A DNA stretch of 22,623 bases from Lachnospiraceae bacterium (lineage in GTDB: Bacteria; Bacillota; Clostridia; Lachnospirales; Lachnospiraceae). Within the stretch, counting starts at the first letter, position 1, and every line of letters starts with the position of its first letter. Location: contig DLYC01000251.1 in the NCBI GenBank assembly GCA_003447895.1, positions 4,146 through 26,768 of the forward strand. The letters are read 5' to 3'. Of this stretch, positions 19,920-22,623 are shown one piece after another. A program made the translations under genes and the position numbers. Below the pieces are notes generated by a model, which was given only the letters and a program-made list of their open reading frames with translations, had not been told where the DNA came from and did not search any database.

Positions 19920-20624
19920 ATGAGTAAAAAGAACAGACGTCTTACAGAGAAGATTACGGCTGAGAGAGAGAAGATTTCGCAGATTCCCGGCACAAAGAAA
20001 AAGGCTGCCTATATCTGGGAATACTATAAGCTATGGATCATAGGGATCGTATTCGCCATTTGGTTTGTGAGTTTCGCGGTCAGGCAGTACACGACGAGCA
20101 TGCGGGATTACTGGTGCTATATGATCTTTGCCAATACCTATGCCGATGCCGGAGATCACTCCAGGTTGTGGAAGGACTATACAGAGTACGCGGGATTTGA
20201 CCTGTCCGAGAAAGCGGTGCGATTTGACGCTGCCTCCTATTTCGACTATCAGAAGGGCGTAACCGGAAACAGTTATTTCGAGGCATTTGTCGCGTATGCG
20301 GACAGCGGAACGCTGGATGCGATCACAATGGGACGGGATTCCCTGACGGCGCTGGGAAAGACCGGAAGGCTCCTGGATCTTAACAGTGAGGCGTGTGCCT
20401 CCATCCGTGAAAAGTACGGAGATCGCTTTCTCTATGCGGTCCCGCTGGATGAGGAGTATAGTAAAGAAGAGGTACCCGTCTGCATCGACATCAGCGACAG
20501 CCGTTTGGTAAAGGAGTACGGAGTTTATTCAGAGCCCTGTGCCCTGGGAATCGGCGCTTTGTCGAAGAATGTGAAGTCGGTGGAACTGTTTTTGGATTTT
20601 ATCTTCGCGGAGACCCAGCCCTGA
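19920..20624 (+). CDS. Membrane-anchored protein resembling a shortened solute-binding protein
   Basis: A 234-residue protein with a basic N-terminal cytoplasmic segment, one membrane helix at about residues 38-54 (LWIIGIVFAIWFVSFAV), and an outer domain of about 180 residues. I do not recognise a named family. The outer part has segments of SBP flavour: TLDAITMGRDSLTALGKTG followed by RLLDLN resembles the SBP passage in which a component is assigned to a site, and VPVCIDISDSRLVKEYGVY and SVELFLDFIF resemble C-terminal SBP segments. It is about half the length of an SBP. It lies just downstream of a sugar transporter but past its terminator. AGAGGA (19904-19909) is the only ribosome site, ten bases from the start. 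A tethered accessory of sugar uptake is a guess. Confidence 0.72.
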   Translation: MSKKNRRLTEKITAEREKISQIPGTKKKAAYIWEYYKLWIIGIVFAIWFVSFAVRQYTTSMRDYWCYMIFANTYADAGDHSRLWKDYTEYAGFDLSEKAVRFDAASYFDYQKGVTGNSYFEAFVAYADSGTLDAITMGRDSLTALGKTGRLLDLNSEACASIREKYGDRFLYAVPLDEEYSKEEVPVCIDISDSRLVKEYGVYSEPCALGIGALSKNVKSVELFLDFIFAETQP

Positions 20625-20660
20625 AGATATTTTGCCTTGATGGAAAGGGAGATTTTTGTC

Positions 20661-21071
20661 ATGCTTTACTATATCACACTGTTTCTGGTTTTCTGGTCAC
20701 TGATCTATACGACAGCCAGATTCCTTCAGTATTTCAGGATCGTCAGAAATTACAAAGAGGAGACAACTGCCACGGTGGCGCAGATCAGAGATCATGAGCC
20801 TTCCGGAAGAAAAGAGCAGCCGGCCATCGACGTTCTCCTGAAGTATGAGATCGACGGAGAAGAGCGGAGTTCCGAGGTCGTTGTGCCCCGGGAGCAGGCG
20901 CCGCAGTATCAGCCGGGAAGTCAGGTGGCGATCCGCTATTACAAGGAAGAAAACGGGACAGTGCATATTGCCACGGCCGGAGACGCGCCGCGAAAGCTCA
21001 TGTACGCCTATCTGGCCGCGTTCATTCTGGAACTTGTGATCTACGCGGTGATCTGGCGCATCCTGCTGTGA
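20661..21071 (+). CDS. Small membrane protein with a DUF3592-like domain
   Basis: A 136-residue protein with two membrane helices (about residues 2-24 and 108-132) bracketing a soluble region rich in beta structure. That region (ATVAQIRDHEPSG, LKYEIDGEERSSEVVVP, GSQVAIRYYKEENGTVHIA) resembles DUF3592-type proteins, whose role is not established. The start is placed at 20661 because AAGGGAG (20645-20651) sits nine bases before it; upstream TTG 20637 and ATG 20640 lack a ribosome site. It follows the previous gene by 36 bases and precedes a YesL-type gene by 40, so the three are probably one transcript. Confidence 0.75.
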   Translation: MLYYITLFLVFWSLIYTTARFLQYFRIVRNYKEETTATVAQIRDHEPSGRKEQPAIDVLLKYEIDGEERSSEVVVPREQAPQYQPGSQVAIRYYKEENGTVHIATAGDAPRKLMYAYLAAFILELVIYAVIWRILL

Positions 21072-21111
21072 GCGGGAAAGCGCGAAAAAATGCCCGCACA
21101 AGGAGATAACT

Positions 21112-21846
21112 ATGAATTTGATACAGGGATTTTTGGATAATGACAGCTTTTTCGGAAGGTTCATGACGAAACTCGGAATCATCATTGCCGCAAACATCAT
21201 GTTTGTGATTCTGAGCATCCCTTTTTTCACTATCGGGGCGGGGTTCACAGCCCTGTATTATGTCATGTTCAGGACACTCAGGAACGAAGGGGAAGTGAAT
21301 CCTTTTAAGGAATTTGCCGAGGGCCTCAAAAAGAACTTCAAACAGGCGACGATCGCCTGGATTCTCTTTCTTGTCCTGATCGCTTTTCTGCTCTTCGATA
21401 TCCGGATCTGCAATGTGGCGGGAGGCGCGCTGGAGTATCTGAAGATAGGCGCTTATGCCATCGTTGTCATGGCTGTCATTGTATATTTATATCTGATTCC
21501 CGTGATGTCCGCCTTTGAGGACACCCTGCCGCATCTTGTCAGGAATGCGCTCTTTTTTCTCGGGAAAAAGCCGTGGAAAGCAGTGGTGATCCTGTTTTTT
21601 GACATCTTTCCCTTTGTCCTTACTTATTCGGACCTCAAATCCCTGCCGCTCTACGCGTTTTTATGGGTCCTGTGCGGGTTCGGCCTTCAGGCCATGCTCG
21701 CGTCAGCGCTTCTTCTTCCGGAATTTGCGCCTTACCTTCCGGCGACGGAATCAGGCCCGGATGAGGAGCCGGCCAATGCACGGAAAGCGCATGAGAAGAC
21801 GGAAGAGGAGATCCTCGAGGAGATGCGCAAATTGGACGGTCTGTAA
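21112..21846 (+). CDS. YesL/DUF624 family membrane protein
   Basis: A 244-residue protein with four to five membrane helices and the DUF624/YesL signature at the N-terminus (FFTIGAGFTALYYVMFRTLR), followed by NPFKEFAEGLKKNFKQATI. YesL proteins commonly occur beside CUT1 sugar transporters in Firmicutes; their molecular role is unproven, though a part in transporter assembly or function is often suggested. The C-terminal 40 residues are charged and cytoplasmic (HEKTEEEILEEMRKLDGL). AAGGAG (21100-21105) is six bases before the start. Its place downstream of the alpha-galactoside transporter fits the usual association. Confidence 0.88.
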   Translation: MNLIQGFLDNDSFFGRFMTKLGIIIAANIMFVILSIPFFTIGAGFTALYYVMFRTLRNEGEVNPFKEFAEGLKKNFKQATIAWILFLVLIAFLLFDIRICNVAGGALEYLKIGAYAIVVMAVIVYLYLIPVMSAFEDTLPHLVRNALFFLGKKPWKAVVILFFDIFPFVLTYSDLKSLPLYAFLWVLCGFGLQAMLASALLLPEFAPYLPATESGPDEEPANARKAHEKTEEEILEEMRKLDGL

Positions 21847-21864
21847 TATTTTGCTGACTTATTA

Positions 21865-21941
21865 AAAAACTCTCTCAAAATGTTGCATTAATGTAATTGA
21901 TATATTACAATAATGTTACAGATTTAAATGAGGGAGTTTTT
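21865..21941. repeat. Long-range inverted repeat enclosing a promoter and reaching a ribosome site
   Basis: AAAAACTCTCTC (21865-21876) pairs with GAGGGAGTTTTT (21930-21941), 12 pairs with one G-T. The right arm contains the ribosome site of the next gene, and the enclosed 53 bases contain its promoter. Only transcripts coming from upstream would include both arms. It could hide the ribosome site in readthrough messages or, given the T-rich right edge, act as a weak terminator with a large loop. Confidence 0.5.
21883..21911 (+). promoter_or_regulatory. Promoter of the secreted-protein gene at the right edge
   Basis: TTGCAT (21883-21888) and TACAAT (21906-21911) are 17 bases apart. An inverted repeat, TGTAAT/ATTACA (21892-21909), overlaps the -10 and may be an operator. 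Transcription would start near 21918, with ribosome site AGGGAG at 21931-21936. Confidence 0.5.
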
Positions 21942-21944
21942 CTT

Positions 21945-22623
21945 ATGAAAAAAATAGTATCTGTATTATTGGCATCGTGCATGGTCGTCGGTCTCGCTTC
22001 ACCGGCGGGCTCAGGGTTTTTGACAGAACTGAAGGCGAATACGAAAGCCGCCATGAGCAACATGAGCGGTGCGGCAGAGCGCACGGAGAGCGCCGCGGAA
22101 GGAGCCGGGAACTTTGACCGGGCGATCAGCGAGCTGTATGACAGCTCCATGTCCGCGACGGATGAGGAGATCATCGAATCGGCGCAGAAAATGCCTTCCG
22201 ACTTCACGGTGATCGAGAAGGAGATCGGAACTGAGGCCGATGATCTGATCGAATACGTAAAGTACTACGAGGCGGCCAAGAGCAGCTATATTGCCGGCAG
22301 CGGTGAGAGCAGCGCTTTTTCCGGAAAGGTCATAGCGGAGTGGGACAGACAGGGGGAATATACTTCCTATGTCATGCCGGCTTCTGACGTGATCCGGACA
22401 GCTGTTCCCAAAGTGAAGGTCACAGACTGCAGCCTTGACGGGAAAACGGCAAGACTCGGAATCTACGAGTGGATGACGATCGGCTATGCGCCTGAGGAGT
22501 CTGACGCGGTAAACGCTACAGCATACGGATACAATTTCTCCCTGAATATCGAGCGTGACCGGAAGGGCGACTGGAAGATCGCGTCGGTGGATGATACAGA
22601 TCAGAACTTCGACTGGATGGCGG
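21945..22623 (+). CDS. Secreted protein of unknown function, N-terminal part; runs off the right edge
   Basis: The frame is open from ATG 21945 to the window end, about 226 residues. It starts with a Sec signal peptide (MKKIVSVLLASCMVVGLASP) with probable cleavage near residues 20-24; the Cys at position 12 lies inside the hydrophobic core and is not a lipobox. The mature part begins with an Ala/Ser/Glu-rich helical stretch, then a mixed domain with tryptophans (GKVIAEWDRQGEY, RLGIYEWMTIGY, KGDWKIASVDD). I do not recognise the family with confidence. The helix followed by a beta-rich domain recalls the N-terminal half of some secreted Firmicutes proteins with a putative amidase domain, but that domain, if present, is beyond the edge. 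The ribosome site is eight bases before the start. Confidence 0.8.
   Translation, partial: MKKIVSVLLASCMVVGLASPAGSGFLTELKANTKAAMSNMSGAAERTESAAEGAGNFDRAISELYDSSMSATDEEIIESAQKMPSDFTVIEKEIGTEADDLIEYVKYYEAAKSSYIAGSGESSAFSGKVIAEWDRQGEYTSYVMPASDVIRTAVPKVKVTDCSLDGKTARLGIYEWMTIGYAPEESDAVNATAYGYNFSLNIERDRKGDWKIASVDDTDQNFDWMA

Noticed and set aside
21892..21909. TnrA/GlnR-type nitrogen box (TGTNA-N7-TNACA)
   Set aside because: The half-sites are eight, not seven, bases apart, and there is no nitrogen-related gene nearby. It is kept only as a generic inverted repeat at a promoter.
1..22623. CRISPR arrays, insertion sequences, tRNA or rRNA genes, integrase or phage genes
   Set aside because: I looked for repeated spacers, transposase motifs, tRNA-like cloverleafs and rRNA landmarks and saw none; all repeats found are short linker-coding or hairpin elements.

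Overview
The window looks like chromosomal DNA from a carbohydrate-fermenting Gram-positive anaerobe of the Clostridia, most likely Lachnospiraceae. The reasons are AGGAGG-type ribosome binding sites, lipoprotein solute-binding proteins (SBPs), CUT1 sugar transporters without their own ATPase, LacI and AraC regulators beside glycoside phosphorylase and hydrolase genes, a tetrahydrofolate (THF) riboswitch before an ECF folate transporter gene, and a YesL/DUF624 protein. GC content is moderate (near 50% by eye). I see no rRNA, tRNA, CRISPR array, transposase or phage gene. The genus cannot be fixed from the sequence alone.

Region 1 (1-9509) is a beta-glucoside/cellodextrin locus. A GH94 cellobiose phosphorylase, cut by the left edge, runs leftward and diverges from a LacI-type repressor (1426-2448). 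An SBP lipoprotein (2581-4032) and two CUT1 permeases (4228-6013) follow. After a terminator and a new promoter come two more, divergent paralogues of the same SBP (6128-7876 and 7904-9412) and a strong terminator. Three CG-centred palindromes of LacI/cre type lie around the repressor gene and before the permeases. Cellobiose or a short cellodextrin is the likely substrate, inferred from the phosphorylase.

Region 2 (9608-11819) is a housekeeping interlude. It holds a leftward diacylglycerol-kinase-family lipid kinase, a THF riboswitch with a recognisable Shine-Dalgarno switch controlling folT, and a 67-residue coiled-coil protein with its own promoter inside the end of folT, closed by a strong terminator.

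Region 3 (12014-19818) is an alpha-galactoside locus. It holds a cytoplasmic GH36 alpha-galactosidase with the full catalytic set, two divergent AraC/cupin regulators with overlapping promoters, an SBP with an EF-hand-like loop, and two CUT1 permeases. Neither transporter has an ATPase gene here, so both probably use a shared MsmK/UgpC-type ATPase encoded elsewhere. Intact alpha-galactosides would be imported and cleaved in the cytoplasm.

Region 4 (19819-22623) is a string of envelope proteins: a membrane-anchored protein resembling a shortened SBP, a small two-helix DUF3592-like protein, a YesL/DUF624 protein, and the start of a secreted protein cut by the right edge. A short leader made of four small hairpins precedes it.

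The least ordinary features are the triplicated SBP family, with codon use and putative binding-site residues that differ between copies, the membrane-tethered SBP-like protein, and several structured intergenic elements. I found no wholly new system that I could defend.
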